DNA of 38,477 nt. It comes from Candidatus Omnitrophica bacterium 4484_213 (GTDB taxonomy: Bacteria > Omnitrophota > 4484-213). The translations under genes and the position numbers were made by a program. Under the pieces are notes generated by a model. The model searched no databases. It was given only the letters and a program-made list of their open reading frames with translations, and had not been told where the DNA came from. Shown here in pieces: positions 7,393 to 15,338 of the stretch (positions within the stretch are counted from its first letter, which is position 1; each line of letters opens with the position of its first letter). The stretch spans positions 1-38,477 of the forward strand of contig MZGK01000001.1 in NCBI GenBank assembly GCA_002085025.1, in the 5' to 3' direction.

Positions 7393-8349
7393 TCATTTTT
7401 GTGAACAGTTGAGATTATAGCAGGGCAAGGGGCAACCAACATTCTTTTGAATTACTCTCCAATTTTTTCGCTGGCTATAAGGACCGGTTATTTGCGAGGA
7501 TGTTGGTCCAAACAAAGCGATTACTGGAGAGCCCAAAGCCACAGCAATGTGCATTGGTCCAGAATCGTTAGCAATTACTAAGTTTGCTTTTTTAAATAAT
7601 GCCCCTAATTGCTTTAGGGTTGTCTTTCCGGCAGCTAAAATAGGTTTAGCCTGCATCAAAGAGGAAATCCTTTCCGCTAATTCTCTATCCTCCTCGCTAC
7701 CGCTGATTATTATCTTTGCCTTATACTCTTGGATAAGTTTATCCCCCAAAAGAGCAAAACTTTTCGCGGGCCATCTCTTTAATTCCCAGTTCCCGCCGGG
7801 ATTCAGAATAACCAAAAAGTCCTTCTTATCTATTCTGTTCTTGTTTAGAAAATCATCTGCCCATTGCTCATCTTCCAGGGAGATAAAAAAATGATAATCC
7901 TTCTCTTTCTTTATCCCTAAAAAATAAGCGAGACCTAAAAAATGCTCGGCCCGGTGCCTATCTCCTATAGGGAGGTCAACCTTTTTATTCAGGAATATTG
8001 ACTTTCTGTTTTTTTTATACCCCACCCGCAAAGGGATACCGGCTAAAAACAGAAACAGAGAACGACTAAAAGAAGGAGTAAGCAAAAAAGCAACATCAAA
8101 CCTCTTTCTTCTCAATAAAAAAACAAGTTTAAAACCTCTTAAAAAATTCTTTAATCCCTTTGTCCGGGGTTGGAAAATAAGCTCATCAATATCTGGATTT
8201 CTTTCTAAAATTTCCTTACAGCAGGAAACAATCAAAGAGCAAATAGATGCCCGGGGAAATCTATCCTTTAATGCCCGAACAAGAGCCGTAGAAAACAAAA
8301 CATCCCCCCGCCAGTTGGGATGAATAATAAGGATCTTCCTAATTTCCAT
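7393..8349 (-). CDS. GT9 (heptosyltransferase-like) glycosyltransferase
   Basis: GT9 enzymes add heptose or related sugars to the LPS core on the cytoplasmic face. The protein starts MEIRKILIIHPNWRGDVLFSTALVRALK, the usual Rossmann start. It carries LILNPGGNWELKRWP-like nucleotide-sugar contacts, LGALFKKANLVIANDSGPMHIAVALGSPVIALFGPTS and a CPLPCYNLNC end. ATG 8349 is chosen by homology, but the same frame is open to 8595 and encodes the tail of a GT4 protein, so a GT4-GT9 fusion is possible. The C-terminus stops right after the CxxxC segment, earlier than usual. It is the last gene of the rpe-phosphohexomutase-nucleotidyltransferase-GT4 operon. Confidence 0.85.
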   Translation of the reverse strand: MEIRKILIIHPNWRGDVLFSTALVRALKDRFPRASICSLIVSCCKEILERNPDIDELIFQPRTKGLKNFLRGFKLVFLLRRKRFDVAFLLTPSFSRSLFLFLAGIPLRVGYKKNRKSIFLNKKVDLPIGDRHRAEHFLGLAYFLGIKKEKDYHFFISLEDEQWADDFLNKNRIDKKDFLVILNPGGNWELKRWPAKSFALLGDKLIQEYKAKIIISGSEEDRELAERISSLMQAKPILAAGKTTLKQLGALFKKANLVIANDSGPMHIAVALGSPVIALFGPTSSQITGPYSQRKNWRVIQKNVGCPLPCYNLNCSQK

Positions 8350-9343
8350 AGTTATATTTTTCAACCTTTTTGTCCTGACCGTTTCCCTTGCCTTTTTACC
8401 CATCTCTCTGGCTTTTTCTTTGTTATCTAAAAGTTCAATAATTGCCTTGCTTAACTCCCGGGCATCACCAGGAGAAACAAGCAATCCATTTTCTTCTTTC
8501 TGAATAACATCCAGGATCCCTCCCACTTCTGAGCCAATTACCGGCTTAGCCATTGCCATTGCCTCCAAGAGCGAAAGACCTAAACGTATTGGCAATCGTG
8601 CCTAAAAAAAAGACACTATTAACAATACCTAACTCTTTAGTTAAATTTTTTAATTCCTGCTTGATTTTACCCTCACCGACAATAATCAATTGAGCATTGG
8701 GTTTAGTTTTCAGGACATGAGACATCGCCATAATTAGATACTTTATTCCCTTCACCGGAGAGAGACGCCCCATAAAACCAATGACATCTACCTCTTCTTT
8801 TAATCCATATTTTCTTCGCCCTACTCGAAAATCGGGCAGAGATAAATCATCTTTAATCCGGACGCCATTAGGGATTAAAACGATCTTAAAGGGTTCTGTT
8901 TTGAAATCCCTTATCAAATGTTCTTTTACCGGCTGGCTAATGGCAATCACTCTTTCTCCCCAACAAGGAAACAATCTCCTTCCTAAGCGGGGTTTAAAAA
9001 AGCCGTGTGATGTGCTTAAATAAGGAATACCGCTGACCTTAGAGAGATAAAAAGCAAGCACTTGGCTAACCCGCGTCTGAGCGTGAATTATTTCTATCTT
9101 TCTTTGTCTCACTAATTTTATCAATTCAGGAAAAGCAAGAAATATCTTCGGGCTGAGTTCACTTTTTGTTTTAATATTCAGAGGGAAGAAAGATACTCTT
9201 TTATCTAAGGTGGAGATAAAATCTCCGGGCGAGGAGGCAATAACTACATTGTGTCCTTTTTGAATGAGTCCACGAGAAAGATTGACTAAATACTTACTAA
9301 TCCCGCCAACATTAAAATGTGTGGTTAACAAAAGAATATTCAT
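8350..9343 (-). pseudogene. GT4-family glycosyltransferase broken by an internal deletion/frameshift
   Basis: The 9343-8546 frame encodes a GT-B N-terminal domain (FNVGGISKYLVNLSRGL, HAQTRVSQVL, STSHGFF) and the start of the C-terminal domain (IPNGV, GFMGRLSPVKGIKYLI, IIVGEG) up to VFFLGTIANT. It then becomes nonsense. The proper continuation RLGLSLLEAMAMAKPVIGSEVGG lies in the 8595-7393 frame. About 20 residues expected between FFLG and the E-x7-E motif (including its first Glu) are missing, so the break looks like a deletion not divisible by three. The C-terminal part reads on into the GT9 gene without a stop. The start overlaps the nucleotidyltransferase gene by 32 bp. Confidence 0.75.
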
Positions 9344-10088
9344 CTATACTGCCAATATCAAACCATCTTCCGCGGGTAATAAAACCATAAACCGTATCGT
9401 TTTGAGAAAGCCATTTGATATAGCCTCCTGAACTGTCCGCTGACCTCTTGTCTTCTTTTAAATATTGGTTAATTAAAGAAATCTTCTGGGCAGGAAAGAA
9501 ATAGATACAGGTGGAAATTAAAGCGCCCTCTGGCTGGCGGGCCTGCCCGCCGTAGTCCGCCTCAGGCGGACGAAGGCGGGGCTTTTCTTGAAAATCTATA
9601 ATTTTATTACGGCTATCTAATTTTACTATACCAAACCTTTTTAGCGCCTGTTTATCTTTGGCTCTGTTAACAATAATAGAATTGGCCGGGCTCTTTCTTC
9701 GGGCAAATTTTAAAAAGGGCCCGAGAGAGAAAGAAAAAAGGTTGTCAGCACCGATTACTAATAAATCATCTCTTATCCTTTTTCTCTGGATAACAAAATC
9801 AATATCTCCGACCGCTCCCAAGCGGTCTTCGAGAGATGTGGAATCGTTATGCAATAATTTAATCTTCTTCTTGTAGAAAGAACCATATTTCCTAAACCAC
9901 TCCTGAAACTGAGGAAAAAATTTCTTATTAGAGATAATAAAAATCTCATCTACTATGAGCAGATAAAGTTTCTTCAAAATGTATTCTAAAATCGGCTTAT
10001 CTTTAACTAACAATAAAGCCTTTGGTTTTTCTTTGGTTAAAGGATAAAGGCGCGTTCCATAGCCGGCAGCTAAGATTATAACTTTCAT
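9312..10088 (-). CDS. Sugar-1-phosphate nucleotidyltransferase
   Basis: It makes an NDP-sugar from NTP and sugar 1-phosphate. The N-terminus MKVIILAAGYGTRLYPLTKEKPKALL holds the GxGTR-KPK signature; GADNLFSF is the metal-binding loop, and RGRWFDIGSIDEY is the C-terminal motif of glucose-1-phosphate-type enzymes. The ATG overlaps the stop of the upstream phosphohexomutase (ATGA), so the pair probably makes and activates a sugar 1-phosphate for the glycosyltransferases that follow. Between FQEKP and GALISTCIYFF there is an extra segment of about 18 residues encoded by a GC-rich palindromic repeat. The exact sugar cannot be read. Confidence 0.88.
   Translation of the reverse strand: MKVIILAAGYGTRLYPLTKEKPKALLLVKDKPILEYILKKLYLLIVDEIFIISNKKFFPQFQEWFRKYGSFYKKKIKLLHNDSTSLEDRLGAVGDIDFVIQRKRIRDDLLVIGADNLFSFSLGPFLKFARRKSPANSIIVNRAKDKQALKRFGIVKLDSRNKIIDFQEKPRLRPPEADYGGQARQPEGALISTCIYFFPAQKISLINQYLKEDKRSADSSGGYIKWLSQNDTVYGFITRGRWFDIGSIDEYSFVNHTF
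9524..9582. repeat. GC-rich palindromic repeat inserted in frame in a nucleotidyltransferase gene
   Basis: The tract contains GGCGGGCCTGCCCGCC and TCCGCCTCAGGCGGA palindromes back to back, with GC content far above that of the surrounding gene. It adds about 18 residues without breaking the frame. A similar motif, CCTGCCCGCCATCTGGCAGG, occurs at the pdxA 5' end (33225 on). Confidence 0.75.
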
Positions 10089-11512
10089 GTTCTATAAGCA
10101 ATTTTCTTCCCTTCTCCAAGGAGCCTCTCTGCCTCTTTTTCGCTTCCTGCCTCAGCATAGATTCTCAAGATTGGCTCTGTGCCTGAAAGCCGCAATAGAA
10201 GCCAGGAACCATCACTGCAGATAAGTTTTACACCATCATATTTCTTAATCTCTACTACTCTCTTACCGATTAATCTCGAGGGTGGATTTTTTTTCAAATT
10301 CGCCATCAGTCCTTTCTTTTTTTCTTCGGGATAATGAATATCAATCCGGTCGTAGCGAAATCTGCCAAATTCTTTCTCTATATCCTTAATAATCCCTAAA
10401 ATTCCCCTCTTTTCGGCACAAAGCACTTCAGTGAGCAAAAGCGCTGAAAGAATCCCATCGCGTTCAAAGAGATAATTCTTATAGCCAATCCCCCCGGATT
10501 CTTCTCCGCCGATTAAGATATCTTCTTTACGCATCAAAGCGCAAATGTGCTTAAAACCAATAGGCGTTTCCCACAATTTTAAATTGTATCTCTGAGTAAT
10601 CTTATCAATTAAGGAAGAAGAAGAGATGGTCTTTACCACCCCGCCCCTCCATCTTCTATACTTCAAGAAATGGAGCAGGGTTAAAGAGAGAATCAGAGAG
10701 GGGGTAATGAATTTTCCATCCGGACGCAGAGCACCGATGCGGTCGGCGTCTCCGTCGGTTATCACTGCTAAATCATAGTCGCCATTCTTCAGGAGCCTTG
10801 CGGCTTCTTTCAAATTTTTGGGAATCGGCTCAGGATTTATTCTCGGGAATAAAGGATTTTGCTCACTATGGATAGTAGTTACTTTGATATTTGTCTCCTT
10901 TAATAAATCCTCGATTATGCCATTGCCGGTGCCGAACATTGAGTCTACTAGAACCTTCCACTTTTTCTTACTTGATCTTAGCAATCTGAAATCAATATAA
11001 GATTTGATAGATTTTTTATAATCGGGCAAAAAGTTGGCAACCTCTAAATTCTTTGATTCCTTGCATTCTTCCCAGCTCAAAATTTTGGGCCTATTTTTCC
11101 CCAGCAAATTCTCTATCTCTTCGGTAACATCTGATTCTACCGAACCGCCAAAATCGCCCTTTATCTTTATTCCATTAAAATAATAAGGATTATGGCTGGC
11201 GGTAATCATAATCCCCGCTCTCGCCTTCTTAGTTACAATCGCCCGGCTCAAAGTAGGAGTAGGACAGTATTGATTACTTAAAATAACCTTTATATCATTG
11301 GCAACTAAAACACGGCTCACAGTCTGGGCAAACTCACGCGATAAAAAACGGGTATCATAACCAACGATAACTTGCGGGGAGCGGGGAGCGGGGAGCGGGG
11401 AGCGGGTAAAATAATCTGCAATTGCCTGAGCAACAAGCTCTACATTCTCAAAAGTAAAATCTCTGCTAATCTCTCCTCGCCAGCCATCAGTGCCAAACTT
11501 TATTGCCTTCAT
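10085..11512 (-). CDS. Phosphohexomutase (phosphoglucomutase/phosphomannomutase family)
   Basis: It interconverts hexose 6- and 1-phosphates. All four family signatures are present in order: FGTDGWRGEI at the N-terminus, the catalytic phosphoserine loop TASHNPYYFNGIK, the metal loop DGDADRIG, the sugar-binding GGEESGGIG, and the phosphate-binding RLSGTEPILRIY. The start (MKAIKFG, 11512) has GGAGATGAAAG before it and lies inside the 3' end of rpe. Between DYFTR and QVIVGYD a run RSPLPAPRSP is encoded by four perfect GGGGAGC heptamers, absent from the usual family sequence. Substrate (glucose, mannose or glucosamine) is not decided. Confidence 0.92.
   Translation of the reverse strand: MKAIKFGTDGWRGEISRDFTFENVELVAQAIADYFTRSPLPAPRSPQVIVGYDTRFLSREFAQTVSRVLVANDIKVILSNQYCPTPTLSRAIVTKKARAGIMITASHNPYYFNGIKIKGDFGGSVESDVTEEIENLLGKNRPKILSWEECKESKNLEVANFLPDYKKSIKSYIDFRLLRSSKKKWKVLVDSMFGTGNGIIEDLLKETNIKVTTIHSEQNPLFPRINPEPIPKNLKEAARLLKNGDYDLAVITDGDADRIGALRPDGKFITPSLILSLTLLHFLKYRRWRGGVVKTISSSSLIDKITQRYNLKLWETPIGFKHICALMRKEDILIGGEESGGIGYKNYLFERDGILSALLLTEVLCAEKRGILGIIKDIEKEFGRFRYDRIDIHYPEEKKKGLMANLKKNPPSRLIGKRVVEIKKYDGVKLICSDGSWLLLRLSGTEPILRIYAEAGSEKEAERLLGEGKKIAYRT
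11376..11403. repeat. Four perfect GGGGAGC heptamers inside a coding region
   Basis: The plus strand has GGGGAGC four times in a row, then GGG. It encodes Pro/Arg/Ser/Leu-rich residues in the phosphohexomutase. The copy number could vary, and only multiples of three units would keep the frame. Confidence 0.95.
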
Positions 11513-12155
11513 CTTTCATCTCCTTGATTATCACCTGGGGCTCTTTTCCTTCTCGGCAGGCCTCCGAAAAGATAGCCGAAGCGGCTACTAATATATTCGC
11601 CCCTGCCTGAATAACATCCCTGTAATTTTCTCTATTAATCCCCCCATCTACCTCGATATCCCCTTTCCACTCCCTTCTCAGTTGTTTAATCTTGGGAATA
11701 ACCTCTTCTCTGAATCTCTGCCCGGCAAACCCCGGCTGAACACTCATGAGCAAAACGAAATCAACCTCTGAAATTATGTCTTCTACTGCCGAGAGAGGCG
11801 TCTGAGGATTTAAGGCAATACCTGCCCTTGCTCTCAAAGATTTAATCTGTCCAATAATCTCTAAGCTTTTCTCTTTAGCCGCCTCGATGTGAACACTGAC
11901 TAAATCAGCACCGGCAGAGATAAAATCAGAGATAAACTTTGTCGGCTCCTCAATCATCAGATGCACATCCAGAGGAATAGCCGCTTCTTTCTTTACCGTC
12001 TTCACCACCAGAGGCCCAAAGGTAATATTGGGTACAAAATGCCCATCCATCACATCAATATGCACCAAATCAGCATTACTAATTTTTCTTAACTCACCTC
12101 TCAAATCGGCAAAGTTAGCCGATAAAATACTGGGAGCAATTTTAAACTTGGGCAT
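11487..12155 (-). CDS. rpe: Ribulose-phosphate 3-epimerase
   Basis: Rpe interconverts ribulose 5-phosphate and xylulose 5-phosphate in the pentose phosphate pathway. The 222-residue TIM barrel shows IAPSILSANF, HIDVMDGHFVPNITFGP (metal ligands His and Asp), PLDVHLMI, MSVQPGFAGQ and VDGGI. It is the first gene of the operon running through phosphohexomutase, nucleotidyltransferase and glycosyltransferases; here it may feed the supply of sedoheptulose/arabinose phosphates for heptose and KDO. Its last codons overlap the mutase start by 26 bp. Confidence 0.96.
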   Translation of the reverse strand: MPKFKIAPSILSANFADLRGELRKISNADLVHIDVMDGHFVPNITFGPLVVKTVKKEAAIPLDVHLMIEEPTKFISDFISAGADLVSVHIEAAKEKSLEIIGQIKSLRARAGIALNPQTPLSAVEDIISEVDFVLLMSVQPGFAGQRFREEVIPKIKQLRREWKGDIEVDGGINRENYRDVIQAGANILVAASAIFSEACREGKEPQVIIKEMKDEGNKVWH

Positions 12156-12163
12156 AGTTCCAC

Positions 12164-12243
12164 GCTGCAGGCTTCAGGCTACAAGCTTCAGGCTTTTTTA
12201 TTTCTAACCTGGAGCCTGTGGCCTGTGGCTTGCAGCCTATTAG
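12164..12243. repeat. Quasi-palindromic GCTTGTA/GCCTGTG heptamer element
   Basis: A left arm of AGGCTTC-like units (gctgcaggcttcaggc...) and a right arm of GCCTGTG/GCTTGCA units are separated by a T-rich centre. The left arm is approximately the reverse complement of the right arm in heptamer steps. It fills the whole rpe-M16 gap. Confidence 0.7.
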
Positions 12244-12267
12244 TTTGTGGTTCACAAACTGTAGAAA

Positions 12268-13530
12268 TTAAAAAAGATTGGTTTTGATTCTCTCTATGCT
12301 TTTTTCTTGTATATCCCCAATCACCGCTAAATTCAATTTTTCCCTTTTAAAAATCTGTCTGCTTACTTCCTTCAAATCCCTGCTGTCAATCCTATCAATC
12401 TGCTTTAAAATTTCCTCGGGAGAAAACAATCTGTCTAAACTGCTTAATTCTTCACCCATTGCTAACATATAATTATTGGTGCTCTCCAGCCCGAGCAACA
12501 ACTGCCCGCGGAAGAATTCCTTTGCTCGCTCGATTTCCTCTTCTTCTGCTACTTCTTCTTTTATCCTTTCTAACTCATCTTTAATCACCTTGAGCGTTCC
12601 TTCTAAATTTTTATTCTCCACCCCGGCGCTAATAGAAAAAAGCCCGCTGTCCTGGAACTCCTGGGTCTGCGAACCAATCTCATAAGCCAAACCTCTCTTC
12701 TCGCGGACCTCCTGATAGAGGCGCGAACTCATATTTGCCCCCAAAATTATATCCAAAATCTTCAAAACATAACGCTGAGGATGGCTGCGTGGAAAAGAGG
12801 GAAAACCTAAGCAAAGATGGCTCTGGGCGGTCTGTTTAGAAAAAAAATTAAACTGTGATTTCTTTTGCTCATCTAGTGCAGGTAAAAAACTCTCCTTATC
12901 TTTATTCTGTAAATTGGAAAAGACCTCCTGGCATTGCTCAACTATATCCTTATGCTCAATATTTCCAGCGGCGGCAATAACGATGTTCTGAGGAAAATAA
13001 TGTCTCTTATGATATTGCAAAATTTTTTCTTTATCAATTTTTTGAACGCTCTCAATACTGCCGGCTAAAAACCTCCCCAGGGGATGATTGGGCCAGAGGA
13101 GTTGACTCAGCAAGAAGTGAACATAATGCATCGGCAAATCCAGATACATCTTTATCTCTTCGCAGATAACAATCTTCTCGCGTTGAATATCCTCTTCTTT
13201 TAACAAAGGCTCTAATACCATATCGCTTAAAACATCTAATCCGCGCCGAAAGTATCTATAAGGAATCTTGGTTAAAAAAGTAGTGAACTCCTCTCCCGTA
13301 AAGGCATTGAGGTTTCCACCCACTCCTTCAATTGCTTGCTTTATCTGTGTGCAAGTTCTCTTCTTTGTGCCTTTGAATACAATGTGCTCAATAAAATGAC
13401 TTATCCCACTCTCTTCCTCTTTTTCATACCTCCCACCTACACTTACCCAAAGGCCTAAACTTACCGAATTCCGAGCAGGCATAAAATGACTGACTATCCT
13501 TAAACCGTTATCTAATTTTGTTTGTTTCAT
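12268..13530 (-). CDS. M16-family zinc peptidase (processing-protease type)
   Basis: The inverted zinc motif HxxEH appears as HFIEHIVFKGT (about residues 45-55), with the downstream Glu ligand in ICEEIKMY about 75 residues later. The C-terminal domain has QTAQSHLCLGFPS and MSSRLYQEVREKRGLAYEIGS, as in the YmxG/PqqL-like processing peptidases. The single ~420-residue chain is normal for the cytoplasmic form, and no signal peptide is seen. The start overlaps the stop of the upstream secreted-protein gene by 4 bp, so the two are translated together. The substrate is unknown. Confidence 0.93.
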   Translation of the reverse strand: MKQTKLDNGLRIVSHFMPARNSVSLGLWVSVGGRYEKEEESGISHFIEHIVFKGTKKRTCTQIKQAIEGVGGNLNAFTGEEFTTFLTKIPYRYFRRGLDVLSDMVLEPLLKEEDIQREKIVICEEIKMYLDLPMHYVHFLLSQLLWPNHPLGRFLAGSIESVQKIDKEKILQYHKRHYFPQNIVIAAAGNIEHKDIVEQCQEVFSNLQNKDKESFLPALDEQKKSQFNFFSKQTAQSHLCLGFPSFPRSHPQRYVLKILDIILGANMSSRLYQEVREKRGLAYEIGSQTQEFQDSGLFSISAGVENKNLEGTLKVIKDELERIKEEVAEEEEIERAKEFFRGQLLLGLESTNNYMLAMGEELSSLDRLFSPEEILKQIDRIDSRDLKEVSRQIFKREKLNLAVIGDIQEKSIERIKTNLF

Positions 13531-13985
13531 TTATCACTCCTATGGGATCTATCTAAAGGCTCAATAGAGCGTCCATCAATAACTGCTTCAAAAATGTTAT
13601 TTCCTAAATCCGTTGCATTTGCATAAATTTTTATTCTTTGGAATAGCTTAACTTTAACTGGAGTCGTTCCTATCGCAATACCGGCTTCTGTCCCATATTG
13701 GACAAACACTATTTTTGTAATATCCCCTACTTTCAATCCCGAACTTGTTTTTTGAACTTCTTTTATTTTTAAATTAAAGTATTTTAATTTGTCTGTATCT
13801 TGATGCGGATAAACCCAATTCGCGGGGGCATTATAAATACCCAAAACAGTGCCGACCAAAATCTCTTTTGCTTTTGAATTTCTTTCTTCAATTACTTTCA
13901 TTGGCAACTCTGCTAATGCTGAATTATTCCAGAAAACAAATCCTGCAATTAGAGCGCCAAGCAAAATTTTAATTTTTAAACCCAC
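13527..13985 (-). CDS. Secreted protein of unknown function
   Basis: I do not recognise the family. The first ~25 residues form a signal peptide (Lys near the N-terminus, hydrophobic KILLGALIAGFVFW, then ALAEL as a likely signal peptidase I site). The mature part (about 127 aa) is beta-rich and has no cysteines or obvious catalytic motif. It overlaps the M16 peptidase start (ATGA), so it may be a partner or substrate of that pathway; this is inference only. Confidence 0.7.
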   Translation of the reverse strand: MGLKIKILLGALIAGFVFWNNSALAELPMKVIEERNSKAKEILVGTVLGIYNAPANWVYPHQDTDKLKYFNLKIKEVQKTSSGLKVGDITKIVFVQYGTEAGIAIGTTPVKVKLFQRIKIYANATDLGNNIFEAVIDGRSIEPLDRSHRSDK

Positions 13986-14059
13986 AACAAATCCCTTCTA
14001 CAAACCATTTCTCCTGACTGATTTTTCTCATCTTTTTAGCCTGTGGCTTATTTTTCTTC

Positions 14060-14114
14060 ACCCTGTTAAATCCGCCTTTGGCGGAATTCGCCGAGGCGAA
14101 TTATTTAACAGGGT
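14060..14114. repeat. Palindromic element, ACCCTGTTAAAT family, at the 3' end of hpt
   Basis: Perfect termini ACCCTGTTAAAT (14060-14071) and ATTTAACAGGGT (14103-14114) enclose two small palindromes, TCCGCCTTTGGCGGA and ATTCGCCGAGGCGAAT. The right terminus supplies the last Hpt residues and its TAA. Confidence 0.8.
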
Positions 14115-14610
14115 AAATTCCCACATAAGGCAGATTTCTGAATTTCTCTTCGTAATCCAATCCGTATCCGACAACGAATTTATCGGGAACCTCAAATCCT
14201 AAATAATCTATCTTTACTTTTTGCTTACGGCGAGCAGGTTTATTGAGCAGAGAACAAAGTTTTAAACTCCTTGGCTTTTGTTTTTTTATTTCCTCTTTTA
14301 TTGAATTGATTGTTAAGCCGGTGTCTATAATATCCTCTACCAGCAAAACATCTCTCTTTTTAAGAGAGGGTAAAAAGTCAATCCTTATCTTTCCTGAACT
14401 TTTGTCTCCGGCATAACTTCTCACCTTTAAAAAGTCGCATTCTGCCGGTATCTCCAGGGTCCGCATTAAGTCGGCAAGAAAAACAAACGAACCTTTTAAG
14501 ATCCCCAACAACAATAGATCTTTATTTCTGCAGTCCCAGGAAATTTCCTCCGCCAATTCTTTTACTTTTCTCTTTATTCTTCTTTCGGAGATTAAACTTT
14601 GAATCTTCAC
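14101..14610 (-). CDS. hpt: Hypoxanthine(-guanine) phosphoribosyltransferase
   Basis: It salvages hypoxanthine/guanine with PRPP. The PRPP-binding loop reads VLLVEDIIDTGLTINS (about residues 88-103), and DFLKVRSYAGDKSSG and FEVPDKFVVGYGLDYEEKFRNLPYVGIY are the usual HPRT motifs. The 169-aa length is normal. The final residues (YPVK) and the stop come from a palindromic repeat terminus. The ATG overlaps the end of the broken proC by 4 bp, so it belongs to the rpsP-proC-hpt operon. Confidence 0.95.
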   Translation of the reverse strand: MKIQSLISERRIKRKVKELAEEISWDCRNKDLLLLGILKGSFVFLADLMRTLEIPAECDFLKVRSYAGDKSSGKIRIDFLPSLKKRDVLLVEDIIDTGLTINSIKEEIKKQKPRSLKLCSLLNKPARRKQKVKIDYLGFEVPDKFVVGYGLDYEEKFRNLPYVGIYPVK

Positions 14611-15073
14611 TGTTCTAATTCCTCTGCTTTCCTCACCGCCGTCCTAATCGCCTCAGCAAAAATCTGAGCCATTTTCCTCTTTTGGAATACTCTAAAAGCG
14701 GCTTCTGTGGTGCCGCCTTTAGAAGTTACTTTCTTTCGTAACTCTTCGGCATCTCTGCCTTGAGCAAGCATCCTTAAAGAACCCAGTCCTGTTTGAATAG
14801 CTAATCTTTCCGATATTTTCTTTTCTAATCCTGAAGAAACTCCTGCCTTGATTAACTGCTCAACAATATAGAAAAAATAAGCCGGACCGCTCCCGCTTAA
14901 AGCAGTAATTAGATTCAAATATTTTTCTTCTATCTCTATCATCTCTCCCATTGACACCACCCTGCTTACCTCGGGGCCCTATGCGAGAGTTACTTCTAAC
15001 GGGGCCCACTTTTGATTTGAAAAAACTTTCAATGAAGGATGTAGAAATCCCGGCGGCAATGGAGATGAATAAT

Positions 15074-15108
15074 GGGCAGTAGGGAGTAGGGAGTAGGCAG
15101 TAGGCAAT
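15074..15108. repeat. Five AGGCAGT/AGGGAGT heptamers in proC
   Basis: Units GGGCAGT, AGGGAGT, AGGGAGT, AGGCAGT, AGGCAAT follow one another with no gap. They encode residues such as AYCLLPTPYCP, close to what the same repeat encodes in the ApbE signal peptide. Confidence 0.9.
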
Positions 15109-15261
15109 TTCACTCAAAACTTCCTCCATGTCTTGCGGTTTTATTGCCAGAATAACTACATCAGAATTCTTTGCTAATTTAATGTTGCTCTTAATTACAG
15201 AAATATGACATCTTTTTCTAATATAATCCCTTCTTTTTTTACTCTTATCAGAAGCAATTAA

Positions 15262-15296
15262 GCTTTGCTCTCTGCTTTTTGCCCTTTGCCCTTTTA
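15262..15296. repeat. TTTGCCC-type heptamers in the proC 5' end
   Basis: The plus strand reads GCTTTGC, TCTCTGC, TTTTTGC, CCTTTGC, CCTTTTA in 7-bp steps. The same units occur in manC (30485-30519) and ileS (28944-28971). Confidence 0.8.
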
Positions 15297-15338
15297 TAAT
15301 TGCCTCTCCCATATTTCCACAGCCAATAATTCCGATTT

